Positions 5,376 to 14,147 are shown, counted from the stretch's first letter. The stretch is 34,047 bases of DNA from an uncultured Prevotella sp. (GCA_905234145.1 CAJOGK010000010.1:1-34047); one strand, 5' to 3'. Notes: a model not told the origin generated them from the sequence alone. Translations and numbers: made by a program.

Positions 5376-6392
5376 TTATAGTTTAGAGCTTCGTGCGATG
5401 ACGTAGATGATGACCGGGGCACCAATCAATGGGGTAACAGCATTGAGGGGTATGACGCCACGTTCGCCCGGAAGATAGCAAATGAGATTACAGACAAGGG
5501 CCACCACAGCGCCACAGAGCAACGTGGCTGGGAGCAACTGACGATGGTTGTCGGTAGTAATCAGCAAGCGAACGATATGTGGCACAGCGAGGCCGATGAA
5601 CGCCACGGGGCCGCAAAAGGCGGTGGTAATCGCTGTGAGCAAACCCGTTACTATCAGCAACCAGTTTCTGACCCTGATAATGTTTACCCCCAGATTTTCG
5701 GCATACTGCTCGCCCAGCATGAGCGCATTGAGGGGTTTTACCAGCACGAGCGCCCCCAAGATTCCTATTATGGTAACACTCGCAAAGACGGGCATGTTCG
5801 TCATCGAAACACCTCCAAAGGAGCCGAGCCCCCATACCATATACGATTTTACACCTTCGTCGGTGGCGAAGAAATTAAGCAGCGAAATGGCTGAATTAGA
5901 GATATAGCCCACCATGATACCGATAATCAGTAGCATGATGCTATTGTGGATCACGGTGGAGAAAAAGAAGATGATGGCCATCACAACCATCGCCCCTAAA
6001 AAGGCGGCAAGCAGAATCGCTGCAAAACCACTGAAATTGACACTGCCTACCGACAAGCCACCACCCAGAAAGAGCATAACAAGCGCCACGCCCAAGCCAG
6101 CACCGCTATTGATACCGAAAATGCTGGGACCAGCGAGTGGATTACGAAAGGCCGTTTGCAGCATCAGACCACTAACGGCCAATGCTGCTCCGCAAAGGGT
6201 AGCGGTAATAGCTTGGGGCAATCGCGACTGAAGAATGATAAATTGCCACGATGCCTTTGAGCTCTCATCGCCCAAAAGGATATTTACCACATCACGAACG
6301 GGTATTGCTACCGAACCTAGAAACAGATTGAGGATGAAGAGTACGACAATCAGTGCTCCCAGAGCGATACAATATGCTACGCCTTTATTCAT
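5376..6392 (-). CDS. FecCD/BtuC-type ABC transporter permease
   Basis: A 338-residue polytopic membrane protein with about nine to ten hydrophobic spans. Family marks are LPQAITATLCGAALAVSG, LMLQTAFRNPLAGPSIFGI, the coupling loop AFIGLAVPHIVRLL and the terminal IPLNAVTPLIGAPVIIYVI. It should form the channel for ferric siderophore, heme or cobalamin uptake. Length and motifs are complete. The usual partners (periplasmic binding protein, FecE/BtuD-type ATPase) are absent from both sides. Its start overlaps the stop of the upstream phosphatase-like gene by ATGA (6389-6392), so the two are translationally coupled. The substrate cannot be told from sequence. Confidence 0.93.
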   Translation of the reverse strand: MNKGVAYCIALGALIVVLFILNLFLGSVAIPVRDVVNILLGDESSKASWQFIILQSRLPQAITATLCGAALAVSGLMLQTAFRNPLAGPSIFGINSGAGLGVALVMLFLGGGLSVGSVNFSGFAAILLAAFLGAMVVMAIIFFFSTVIHNSIMLLIIGIMVGYISNSAISLLNFFATDEGVKSYMVWGLGSFGGVSMTNMPVFASVTIIGILGALVLVKPLNALMLGEQYAENLGVNIIRVRNWLLIVTGLLTAITTAFCGPVAFIGLAVPHIVRLLITTDNHRQLLPATLLCGAVVALVCNLICYLPGERGVIPLNAVTPLIGAPVIIYVIARSSKL

Positions 6393-8389
6393 GGGGCGTA
6401 TTTAATGGCACACATGGCGATATCGCTCAGTTGCTGCTTACCGTTAGTATAGGTATTCACGCTTTCAACGATACTGTCTACGAAAGGCTTTGGTCTGGGA
6501 TCCATCTTCATGGCCTGTAGCGCAGTACCCAAAAGGCGCTTCTCCCCATATTTCTTATGTTCTTTATTCTCAACTTGGATCAGCCTGTCGTTATAGAAGA
6601 AGAGTAGGGTGCCAGGTTGTAGGTATTCTTCCTGTTTCATCAGGTCGAGTTTCTTCAGCTCTCCATCCATGACGACGGGGGCGTTTTGGTTGGCGTTGGC
6701 ATAGGTGAAATGACCATTACCAAGGTCGAGTACGCCAATAAACAACTTCATGCTTTGCTCCTCGGTAGCACCACCAGCTTCCAGAATCGTGGTCAGGATA
6801 TGTTTAGGCTCGTACTCGAATGCTGAGGCTGTACGGAACTGGGCTTTGGTCATTGTGGCCAGCATCGAGGCTTCTGCGCCTTCGCCCTCTGTATCGCCCA
6901 CACAGATAAACAAGTGTCCGTCGTGTACAAAGCTATCACAGAAATTGCCGCCCTCGATCTTGCCAGGCAATACGGCAAAACTCGATGCCAAGTCCCTACG
7001 TCGTGGGAGCACTGGCTCTTCGATAGCATTTTTGATGGTTTGTGCGATACGCTGTTCTGTGGCCAAGCGTTCTCTCGAAATGGTTTCATCCTCTAGTCTG
7101 TCATAAGCAACCTGCAAATCGTAGTGGGCCTCTTTGAGTTCTCTGCTGGCTTTGTGACGATAGAAAACATAGACAACGAAGCACAAGAAGAGCGCTACCA
7201 GAACGATGTTCCACCACATGCGACTTTTCTTCTGTGCTTCAGCTTGTTGCTCGGTCATCTTCTCTACGTTTGTTACGATAGCGGCTTGCTCTTCCTTGTC
7301 GTTCTGTTGTGCTTGTTCAAAGGCTTGCTCCAAAGCATCGCATATCTGCATGCTAACGGCGACGGCAGAGTCTTTCCGGCCTGAAATCATGTTAGCCTGA
7401 TACTTTTTCAGCAACAGCTCGTCGACATCTTCGAGCGAGATGGCATTCTTATCCTCCAAAACGGCATCGAGGCTCTTGTAGTTATCAGCAGCTTCTGCCC
7501 ATCGCTCTGCGGCCCGCAGATAATAGTTGGCAATAATGTGGCCTTCAGGGGTTTGGCTACATGCTTTCGTCTTGAATTCTTCATAGACGTTTGCAGCTTC
7601 TTCTCGCTGTTCGAGTCCTTCCAAAGCCACCGCTTTATAAATATAGAAGCGAGCCACCTGCTTATCTACATAATTAGGATTGGCATCGGGGCGCTGTTCG
7701 TAATCTTTCAGCAACTCTCCAAAGCGCTCAATCCACTTCTGGGAATTGGTATAATCCTTGATGGTGTTACAGGCATAGGCGATGTTAATCAAACCTGCGA
7801 TGGCATCCTTATAGGCTTCATCGCTATGGGTTTTCTCGATATTATCCAAGTGCTTCTTATAGGCGCGCTCAAATCCTTCGTTGGTGGATTCGCTCGTGTT
7901 CCCAAGACCTTCCTGACAGCATCCGATATAAATCAGTAGGTTTAGGTAGTCGCTGGTCGAGTCGCATTTCTCTTCCTCTAATCGTGTTGCAGCAGGAATC
8001 GCACCTTTTAGCGCACCCTCGTAATCGCCTCGTACCATCAGCAGATTGGCCAAACGACTAGCCGATTTGGCATAAATGTCCATATCTTCGGCATCGGTAG
8101 TCTGGCTCGCAGCCTCTAATGAGGCTTTCCAGTAGAACTCTGCCATACGCTTCTTCTTCATACGATCGCTGGCATAGCCCATCCAATAATAGGCTTTTGC
8201 GGGCGATAAGTCGCCCGATTCCAGGAAATTGTCTGCCAACTCCAGCAGTTGGCTGTAGTTTTTGGTTTTCTGGGCGTTTTCTATCTGTTCCTCAGTATCG
8301 GTGCTAGTGGTCTGCTTACCATTGTTACAAGCTATAGCCAGCAAGCAGGCTATCATGAGAATCAGCGTTTTAGATTTTTTCTGTTTCAT
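6389..8389 (-). CDS. TPR lipoprotein with transmembrane helix and SpoIIE/PP2C-like phosphatase domain
   Basis: A 666-residue protein. The leader ends LLAIAC, a likely lipoprotein or membrane anchor. Residues about 30-380 are helical TPR-like repeats (YYWMGYASDRMKKKRMAEFY, AVALEGLEQREEAANVYEEF). A transmembrane helix lies at about 392-411 (WWNIVLVALFLCFVVYVFY), then a coiled coil, then a C-terminal PP2C/SpoIIE-like domain from about 450. The RsbU-type GGDxxD is GGNFCD here (N482, D485); the second motif GDTEGEG keeps D499; the usual YTDG is YNDR (N600, D601); SDIAM keeps D656. It may be a weak phosphatase or a sensor without catalysis. The periplasmic TPR part with a cytosolic effector suggests signal transduction. 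It has its own promoter (8430-8461) and is coupled to the permease gene downstream. Confidence 0.85.
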   Translation of the reverse strand: MKQKKSKTLILMIACLLAIACNNGKQTTSTDTEEQIENAQKTKNYSQLLELADNFLESGDLSPAKAYYWMGYASDRMKKKRMAEFYWKASLEAASQTTDAEDMDIYAKSASRLANLLMVRGDYEGALKGAIPAATRLEEEKCDSTSDYLNLLIYIGCCQEGLGNTSESTNEGFERAYKKHLDNIEKTHSDEAYKDAIAGLINIAYACNTIKDYTNSQKWIERFGELLKDYEQRPDANPNYVDKQVARFYIYKAVALEGLEQREEAANVYEEFKTKACSQTPEGHIIANYYLRAAERWAEAADNYKSLDAVLEDKNAISLEDVDELLLKKYQANMISGRKDSAVAVSMQICDALEQAFEQAQQNDKEEQAAIVTNVEKMTEQQAEAQKKSRMWWNIVLVALFLCFVVYVFYRHKASRELKEAHYDLQVAYDRLEDETISRERLATEQRIAQTIKNAIEEPVLPRRRDLASSFAVLPGKIEGGNFCDSFVHDGHLFICVGDTEGEGAEASMLATMTKAQFRTASAFEYEPKHILTTILEAGGATEEQSMKLFIGVLDLGNGHFTYANANQNAPVVMDGELKKLDLMKQEEYLQPGTLLFFYNDRLIQVENKEHKKYGEKRLLGTALQAMKMDPRPKPFVDSIVESVNTYTNGKQQLSDIAMCAIKYAP

Positions 8390-8429
8390 ATTGGGTCTTT
8401 TTAGCTTTCATATATCCATACTTTGCGTG

Positions 8430-8461
8430 CAAAGATACACATTATTTTATAAAAAAAACAA
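8430..8461 (-). promoter_or_regulatory. leftward promoter of the TPR/phosphatase operon
   Basis: The minus strand carries TATCTTTG (8437-8430) and TTG (8461-8459) with a 21-bp spacer. It lies back to back with the GH9 promoter, so the 138-bp gap is a divergent control region. Confidence 0.75.
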
Positions 8462-8475
8462 CTTTTTCGGCAAAC

Positions 8476-8509
8476 TTTGCTATTCACGTCATATTTTTTT
8501 ATACCTTTG
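8476..8509 (+). promoter_or_regulatory. rightward promoter of the GH9 gene
   Basis: TTTG (8476-8479) and TACCTTTG (8502-8509) are separated by 22 bp. The CDS starts at ATG 8528, leaving a short leader. This also rejects the upstream TTG at 8477 as start, because it lies in the -33 element. Confidence 0.75.
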
Positions 8510-8527
8510 TACCCAGACTTACAATTT

Positions 8528-10816
8528 ATGAATAATATGACAAGACATTTTTTCAAGGTTGCACTGATGGGTATGGCCCTGATGGCGACCATTCCAGCAA
8601 CAGCAACTAAAGTGTTAGGACTTAGGGTTATCGACAAAAATTACCTGATGGTACATTTTCGTGATGGCGAGGTGCATTATCGCGACAATGGCACGGGGCC
8701 AAGTGCCTTCTTGGGTCACTCCTTTGCCGAGGGCGACGATACGCTTCTGGTGTTTGGCGAGCGGTTGAAAACGGCACAGGCTCAGCAAGCAGCTCTTTGG
8801 ACGATCAGTTCTGCAGATGATAAGACCTTTGGCTCAGTGAAACCGCTCAAGGTGTGGCGAAAGTCAAAGCCAATGAATACCGACCATACTCTTACAAGTG
8901 AAGTTGACCACTGGCTTTTCCTGGAATTGCCATCGGCCATGAAACAGGGGTGTACTTATGCCGTTGACATCCCTCAGGGCATTGGTGCTGACCTTTCTTC
9001 GGTAAGTGTGCGCTTCGATATCTGGAACACACAGTCGGAGGCGGTTCATGTGAATATCATCGGTTATTCGCCAGCAGAGCAGACCCACGCTGCCGATCTC
9101 TATCAGTGGTTGGGCGATGGTGGTCAGCGTGACTATCAGGCTTTCGAGGGGCGCAAGGTCTATTTATATAATGTGAACACCAAGAAGAAGCAGAGCGTAG
9201 GTGCGGTGAAGTTCTGGAAACATGCTGCAGATGCAGAGAAAGAGGCTGGTAAGAAGAATCTGGTGGGTACCGATGTGTGGAACATCGATTTCCGTGCTAC
9301 TACCCCTGGCCGTTATCGTCTGGTGGTTGAAGATGTGGGATGCAGTATGGATTTTGATATTGCTTCTGATATTTATTTCCAGCCTTATCGCTTCTCTGTT
9401 CGCGGCTATTACTATATGCGTTTGGGCGAGCCTAACGATCCTTCGCATGTATGGCCTGTTCCCCGTCAACCTCAGTTTATTCCTGAGCAGGATCCTAAGG
9501 GTCTTACTATTTACAAGACCGATTTGACCCCATGGAGCAAGGAGTGGCGCGACTTGCGTACCGATGTGTGGGACGAGCCTCACTTTAAACCCGTGAAGGC
9601 TTCTATCTTCTGGAAGCACCGTTTGCCAGGTAATCCCGTGAATACCGAGGTGCGTGGTGGTCATTCTGATGCCTTCGACTGGGATCGCCATCTTGCTCAC
9701 GTCAGCAATATCTACGATATGCTCTTGCCTTATATCCTTAGTGGTGGTCGCCTTTCAGAGGATAACCTTGGTATTCGCGAGAGTGGCAACGGTATTCCCG
9801 ATATCATCGATGAGGCGCGCAATGAAGTTGATTTCTTCCTCTCTATCCGTGATGGCGAGGCTTATTCGCAGGGTGTTACTAACCCCAGTGCTGATTGGAG
9901 CGTGATGTATCAGGCTGGTTGTACCACGATGGCCGCTTGGGCTAATGCTGCCAATTGTGCGATGACCGCAGAGGCCTTCCGTTTGCATGGCAACGATTCG
10001 CTCAGAAATTACTATACGGAAGAGGCCATCAAGGCTTTCCGCTTTGCCTCTAAGCAGGAATGGAACCAACTCGACGATATGCAGGATATTGGTAGTATGC
10101 GGATGCGTGGTCGTGATTTCCGTCAGATGGCCGCAGCTTACCTTTATAATGTTACTGGTGATACCGAGTGGGAGGATATTTTCGCCAAGGAGCCTTACAA
10201 GGTGGCAATCAATAATGTGTGGATTGCTGCTGCTTATCTCACCTCTCCGCAAACTCGCCACTATACTGAGCTTTATCAGGCTATTAAGTTGGGCGTCATG
10301 GCTGAGGCTGAGGCCTATAACATCTCAAAGATGGCTGAGCGTCCTTCGCGCCGTAGTGCCAACGACCATCGCTGGCAGGTTTCTCAGAACCTGCAACTCG
10401 TGATGCTGGCCCATTACTTGGCTGACAACAAAGCACGCAAAAAGGAACTTGAGCACGTGATGTACACGGAAGCCAGTTGGGCGATGGGTCGTAATCCTGG
10501 CAATATCGTGGAGATGACGGGCTTGGGCGAGCGCCATATTACCGATTGCTATACCACTGGTCGCAATGATGGTGCCCCAGAGTGCCATCCTGGTCAAACG
10601 CCCTTCAATGGCACGGAAACATGGTCGCCTGGTCATAATGGTGGCGATGCTCGTGTTATCCTGAAGTATTGCTATCCTGAGTGGACTGAGGGTGGTTGGC
10701 CTCGTCAGGAATCGTATTTCAACCAGCGTTACTTCTGGGTTAATGGCGAATTTACACCTCGCGAAACCATGCGTGGTAAGATGGCCCTCCTTGGTTATCT
10801 CTACGCTATCAGATAA
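8528..10816 (+). CDS. glycoside hydrolase family 9 (endo-glucanase type)
   Basis: A 762-residue exported enzyme. The signal peptide (hydrophobic ALMGMALMATIPATA) is followed by an N-terminal Ig-like domain to about residue 290, as in CelD-type GH9. Then comes the (alpha/alpha)6 domain. GGHSDAFDWDRHL holds the DAxD pair (D381, D384; the canonical motif is DAGD). GNGIPDIIDEARNEVDFFL is a family hallmark. ASWAMGRNPGNIVEMTG and the C-terminal VNGEFTPRETMRG (candidate acid E741 or E746) complete the active site. It should cut beta-1,4-glucan chains such as cellulose, mixed-linkage glucan or xyloglucan. Its convergent neighbour is a GH31 alpha-glycosidase, which hints at xyloglucan. Start chosen at ATG 8528; ATG 8537 is an alternative. 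Confidence 0.9.
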   Translation: MNNMTRHFFKVALMGMALMATIPATATKVLGLRVIDKNYLMVHFRDGEVHYRDNGTGPSAFLGHSFAEGDDTLLVFGERLKTAQAQQAALWTISSADDKTFGSVKPLKVWRKSKPMNTDHTLTSEVDHWLFLELPSAMKQGCTYAVDIPQGIGADLSSVSVRFDIWNTQSEAVHVNIIGYSPAEQTHAADLYQWLGDGGQRDYQAFEGRKVYLYNVNTKKKQSVGAVKFWKHAADAEKEAGKKNLVGTDVWNIDFRATTPGRYRLVVEDVGCSMDFDIASDIYFQPYRFSVRGYYYMRLGEPNDPSHVWPVPRQPQFIPEQDPKGLTIYKTDLTPWSKEWRDLRTDVWDEPHFKPVKASIFWKHRLPGNPVNTEVRGGHSDAFDWDRHLAHVSNIYDMLLPYILSGGRLSEDNLGIRESGNGIPDIIDEARNEVDFFLSIRDGEAYSQGVTNPSADWSVMYQAGCTTMAAWANAANCAMTAEAFRLHGNDSLRNYYTEEAIKAFRFASKQEWNQLDDMQDIGSMRMRGRDFRQMAAAYLYNVTGDTEWEDIFAKEPYKVAINNVWIAAAYLTSPQTRHYTELYQAIKLGVMAEAEAYNISKMAERPSRRSANDHRWQVSQNLQLVMLAHYLADNKARKKELEHVMYTEASWAMGRNPGNIVEMTGLGERHITDCYTTGRNDGAPECHPGQTPFNGTETWSPGHNGGDARVILKYCYPEWTEGGWPRQESYFNQRYFWVNGEFTPRETMRGKMALLGYLYAIR

Positions 10817-10822
10817 ATAATT

Positions 10823-10845
10823 ATCCCCGCTTTTTTGGCGGGGAT
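10823..10845. terminator. shared hairpin between convergent GH9 and GH31 genes
   Basis: ATCCCCGC (10823-10830) pairs with GCGGGGAT (10838-10845) across a T-rich loop. It lies between the two stop codons, so it probably ends both transcripts, although no long T-run follows on either side. Confidence 0.6.
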
Positions 10846-10850
10846 GATTG

Positions 10851-13175
10851 TTAAAGTTTAATTTCTGTTTTGTTTCCGTCGTAATCGATGGTCTTGGTGT
10901 TGCCATCGGGTAAGACGATGGTGAACTTTCGGTTCTTCAGCATACCCGGGTAGTCGCCCTTCCTGTCGAGGATAGTCAGGGTGCGAACCTTGTCGTTCCA
11001 CTGGAAGGTGATAGTGCTGTAGACGCCCTTTTCGTAATTATAGTTGTCGCCTTCGTCTTCATAAAGGGTAAAGGTACCATCAGCACCAGGATAAACCCGT
11101 AGTTCGAGGTTGTCCCAAGCCTTTTCGCCTACATATTGCATTTCTGGTCCGAGAGGCAAAATACTACCAGCACGCAAGAACATCGGCACTTGGTCGAAAG
11201 TCGTAGTGATGGTCACATTCTGTCCACCTTTATAAGCCTTGCCCGTCCAGAAGTCGTACCATGTAGCGCCCTTAGGCAAATATTTAGTGGTACTCTTTGT
11301 GGCCGTCCAGTCCACTCTCAACTCTCCACTTTCACCTTTCAACTCTTTCTTGTCCCAACCAGTCATGGCATCTTCACGGATAATCTTTTCTTCCGTGTAT
11401 TGCGGATCAAGGATTGGTGCTGCAAGGATGCTCTGACCACAGAGGAACTCATCAGTGATATTCCACACACGCTTGTCGCTGGCAAAGTCACTGAACAATG
11501 GGCGCAGATAACTTTGATTATTCGATGTTACTTGCCAAGCCGTACTATATAAATAAGGTATCAAGCGATAGCGCAAGCGAATCTGCTTCTCGATGGCATC
11601 GTAAACGGGTTCGCCCTTCTGGCCGAATTGCCAGATTTCGCGAGGGGCATCGGCACCATGACTACGGAACACAGGACAGAAGAGACCATACTGCATCCAG
11701 CGCACATAGAGCTCCTGGAATTGTGGATTGCGAGGAGCAGAACCAGAACCAGAAGTATTGTAAGAACCACAGAAGAAGCCACCGATATCGGTATTGAAAT
11801 TAGGATTGCCTGTGAGTGAGTAACTCAGTCCTGCAGGAACCTGATAGCGTAACATCTCCCACGATGAAGCTACATCGCCACTCCACATGTTGGAGCCATA
11901 GTGCTGTTGTCCAGCAAAACTGCTTCGCGTCATGATGAAGATACGCTTGCCTCTGTCGTCCTTGCGTTGTGTCTGATAGATGCCTTTTACTGTTTCCAGT
12001 GGGAAGGCGTTACGCTGAGAGCGCCAAGTGCCACCATAAACCTTATGTTGGTAATCGCTCTCCTTGGGATTCATGTAATCGGGGTCGGTAGAGTCCATCC
12101 ACCAGGCATCGCAATCATAGTCGTAGAGTGTCTTCAGGTATTTCCAGTAGATAGCACGTGCCTCAGGACTAAAGGCATCGTAGCACTTTACGCCCGAAGG
12201 GTATTCTTTCTTCGGAGGCCAGATGTGGGAGATACCGCTCTGTGGCCATGTTTCGATGGGAAGTAGCAGACCCTTGGCATTGAGCTCACGGAATTGCTGG
12301 GTCATGGGGCCAAAACTTGCCCAAATGGAAATCATGAAGTGGGCATGTTTCTGGTGTACGTTTTTAATGAGTTGTGGGCCTTTTACAAAGTCTTCTGATA
12401 GGAAGTCCATCGCGTTCCAAAGATAGTTGTTGCCCCAATATTGCCAGTCTTGGATGATACCGTCCAAAGGAACTTGCAACTCGCGATACTTGTCAACGAT
12501 GCTCTCAGTTTCTTCTGCGGTCTTATAACGCTCTTTCGATTGCCAATAGCCGTATGTCCATAACGGGAACATGGGTACGTCGCCAGAAAGATGGCGCATC
12601 TTGGCAATCACACCATCGGCAGAGCCACCATACATAAAGTAATAGTCGATACCCTCGCCAGCTTCTGAGGTAAAACTCATGCCGTTGGCATCGTCATCGA
12701 ACTGTGTGGGCGAATAGTTCTCCCAATAGAGGCCCCAACCCTTGATACTCTGAAGCACGTTCATAAAGTCCTCAAGATTGGTTTGCTCCATACGCTTGTG
12801 CTCGCCTCTGCGGTTCATCTTACCGTTTTGGAAGGTGCCAAGTCCGTAAATGGCCTCATCTTTATCTAAGACGAAGGTCTGGCGCACGGCTTTCACATCG
12901 CAACTCTTTTCCCTTAGCAGCACTTTTCCCTTAGCGGAAAGGAAGGTAAGGTTACCCTGTGCATCCTGCTTGACGGTTAATTCACTGCTCGTCCACGTGT
13001 TACCCTTCTGCGTGACAGCTACTTGCTCGGGCTTGGCTGTAATCACGAGTGACGTGGTAGGTTGTCCCTTAACCACATGAACGATACTAGGCGTAAAGAA
13101 CTCCACCTTTACATCCTGTGCCTTTGCCCCCACCAAACCTATGGCTAACAAGGCGAGAATTGTTAGTCTTTTCAT
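10851..13175 (-). CDS. glycoside hydrolase family 31 (alpha-xylosidase/alpha-glucosidase type)
   Basis: A 774-residue secreted or periplasmic protein with signal peptide MKRLTILALLAIGLVGAKA. The N-terminal beta-sandwich includes EAIYGLGTFQNG. The (beta/alpha)8 barrel has IIQDWQYWG and the nucleophile region WWMDSTDPDY (D361). The acid/base region is WSGDVASSWEML (D434), and the C-terminal beta domains include LPKGATWYDFWTG and LYEDEGDNYNYE. The family removes alpha-linked glucose or xylose by a retaining mechanism. The DSTDPD type and the GH9 neighbour suggest alpha-xylosidase on xyloglucan, which is inference. Its ATG overlaps the SPFH gene stop as ATGA (13172-13175). Residues about 609-621 (KELKGESGELRVD) are encoded by a spacer-like repeat and look like an insertion. 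Confidence 0.92.
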   Translation of the reverse strand: MKRLTILALLAIGLVGAKAQDVKVEFFTPSIVHVVKGQPTTSLVITAKPEQVAVTQKGNTWTSSELTVKQDAQGNLTFLSAKGKVLLREKSCDVKAVRQTFVLDKDEAIYGLGTFQNGKMNRRGEHKRMEQTNLEDFMNVLQSIKGWGLYWENYSPTQFDDDANGMSFTSEAGEGIDYYFMYGGSADGVIAKMRHLSGDVPMFPLWTYGYWQSKERYKTAEETESIVDKYRELQVPLDGIIQDWQYWGNNYLWNAMDFLSEDFVKGPQLIKNVHQKHAHFMISIWASFGPMTQQFRELNAKGLLLPIETWPQSGISHIWPPKKEYPSGVKCYDAFSPEARAIYWKYLKTLYDYDCDAWWMDSTDPDYMNPKESDYQHKVYGGTWRSQRNAFPLETVKGIYQTQRKDDRGKRIFIMTRSSFAGQQHYGSNMWSGDVASSWEMLRYQVPAGLSYSLTGNPNFNTDIGGFFCGSYNTSGSGSAPRNPQFQELYVRWMQYGLFCPVFRSHGADAPREIWQFGQKGEPVYDAIEKQIRLRYRLIPYLYSTAWQVTSNNQSYLRPLFSDFASDKRVWNITDEFLCGQSILAAPILDPQYTEEKIIREDAMTGWDKKELKGESGELRVDWTATKSTTKYLPKGATWYDFWTGKAYKGGQNVTITTTFDQVPMFLRAGSILPLGPEMQYVGEKAWDNLELRVYPGADGTFTLYEDEGDNYNYEKGVYSTITFQWNDKVRTLTILDRKGDYPGMLKNRKFTIVLPDGNTKTIDYDGNKTEIKL
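11311..11349. repeat. intergenic-type pyrimidine repeat inside GH31
   Basis: The plus strand reads as near-repeats of CAACTCTCCACTTTC and ACCTTTCAACTC. It closely resembles the ftsZ-ftsA spacer at 15489-15522 (TCCACTTTTCACTTT..ACTTTCAACTTCTC). Here it is read in frame on the minus strand as the low-complexity segment KELKGESGELRVD. Confidence 0.55.
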
Positions 13176-14023
13176 TTGCTACCTACGATTTTAGAAATAT
13201 CCAGCATCATACCATTACCACCAACAATCTGAGGCATTTTGCCATCCCATTTCTCAATCATATCTTCCTGTACGATCATGGGCGAGAGTGATGCGGCAAT
13301 GGTTCTGTTGTAATAAGCCTCGGCATCAGCTTTAATTTTCATAGCCTTAGCGTTACCCTCAGCCTTGGCAACCGCAATCTTTGCGTTGGCCTCGGCTTCT
13401 TTTACCTCGTTTTCAGCCTTTAATGCACTTTGAATAGCGGTGTTCTTAGCGTCGATCATCGAGAGGAGCGAAGATGGTGGAGTAATCTTAGAAGTAAACT
13501 CCTCTACTAAGAATCCTTCGGCCATCAGCGATTTCTCCAATCTGCTACGTACGTCACGCTCAAAGTTGGCACGGTTCGACATCAGGGAGTCACTCGTATA
13601 TTGGTTCGCGCAGGTACGATAGGCCTCGTAGATACAAGTGCGGATGTAGCCTTCTTCCAGTTCTTTCACGCCCACACGATATTTCGTAAAGATATCGCAA
13701 GCCTTGTCGGGGTTGATGCGATAGGCGATAGTGGGGTCCATCTCAAAAAGCGAAGCATCCTTTGCGTTTACAGAAAAAGTCTCGTATTGCTTACGCTGTG
13801 TAAATGTGGGGTAGGTAAACACATTGGTGGTGATAGGGTTATAGAATACCCAACCCTTGCACGTGCCTTCCACGCCACCATAGTCTTGCTCGTTGAGCGA
13901 CCATTTATGGAAGCGGATGCCCACTTCACCGGAGTCTACCACCGTGCAGCAAGTTGCAAATAGAATAAGGATGAATACAAAGCTACCTCCTGCGATAGCC
14001 AATAATCGATAATACTGTTTCAT
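13172..14023 (-). CDS. SPFH/band 7 (prohibitin-like) membrane protein
   Basis: A 283-residue protein with an N-terminal transmembrane helix (about 8-27, GGSFVFILILFATCC). The SPFH domain (about 28-195) starts VVDSGEVGIRF and contains ITPPSSLLSMIDAKNTAIQSAL. An Ala/Glu/Lys-rich coiled coil follows (ENEVKEAEANAKIAVAKAEG), then a short C-terminal region. Members form oligomeric rings or microdomains in the membrane and often scaffold proteases. No NfeD or FtsH partner is adjacent. Instead its stop overlaps the GH31 start by four bases, an unusual pairing. A terminator separates it from ftsZ (14103-14139), so it must have its own promoter in 14024-14102, where I see no clean TAnnTTTG box. Confidence 0.88.
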   Translation of the reverse strand: MKQYYRLLAIAGGSFVFILILFATCCTVVDSGEVGIRFHKWSLNEQDYGGVEGTCKGWVFYNPITTNVFTYPTFTQRKQYETFSVNAKDASLFEMDPTIAYRINPDKACDIFTKYRVGVKELEEGYIRTCIYEAYRTCANQYTSDSLMSNRANFERDVRSRLEKSLMAEGFLVEEFTSKITPPSSLLSMIDAKNTAIQSALKAENEVKEAEANAKIAVAKAEGNAKAMKIKADAEAYYNRTIAASLSPMIVQEDMIEKWDGKMPQIVGGNGMMLDISKIVGSK

Positions 14024-14102
14024 ATAGCTCTTATAATTAATGAAGTTTATGTTTGTGCTTGCACAAATTACAAAAAAAACTGCAAATGTCGCTATTCGTC
14101 AG

Positions 14103-14139
14103 GAAAAAAAGTAAATCTCCCGCCTGAATGGCGGGAGAT
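14103..14139 (-). terminator. intrinsic terminator of the dcw operon
   Basis: ATCTCCCGCC (14115-14124) pairs perfectly with GGCGGGAGAT (14130-14139) across a 5-nt loop. On the minus strand the stem is followed by TTACTTTTTTT. It lies eight bases past the ftsZ stop and closes the 13-gene cluster. Confidence 0.9.
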
Positions 14140-14147
14140 ATAATTAT

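Noticed and set aside
8477..8527. Upstream TTG start of the GH9 gene
   Set aside because: It overlaps the -33 and -7 boxes, and the signal peptide fits the ATG at 8528 or 8537.
9164..10261. Long minus-strand frames opposite GH9
   Set aside because: They are shadows of a gene with clear family motifs on the plus strand.
14024..14102. Promoter for the SPFH gene
   Set aside because: The best candidate (TAATTTGT on the minus strand) deviates from TAnnTTTG and lacks a well-spaced -33 element.
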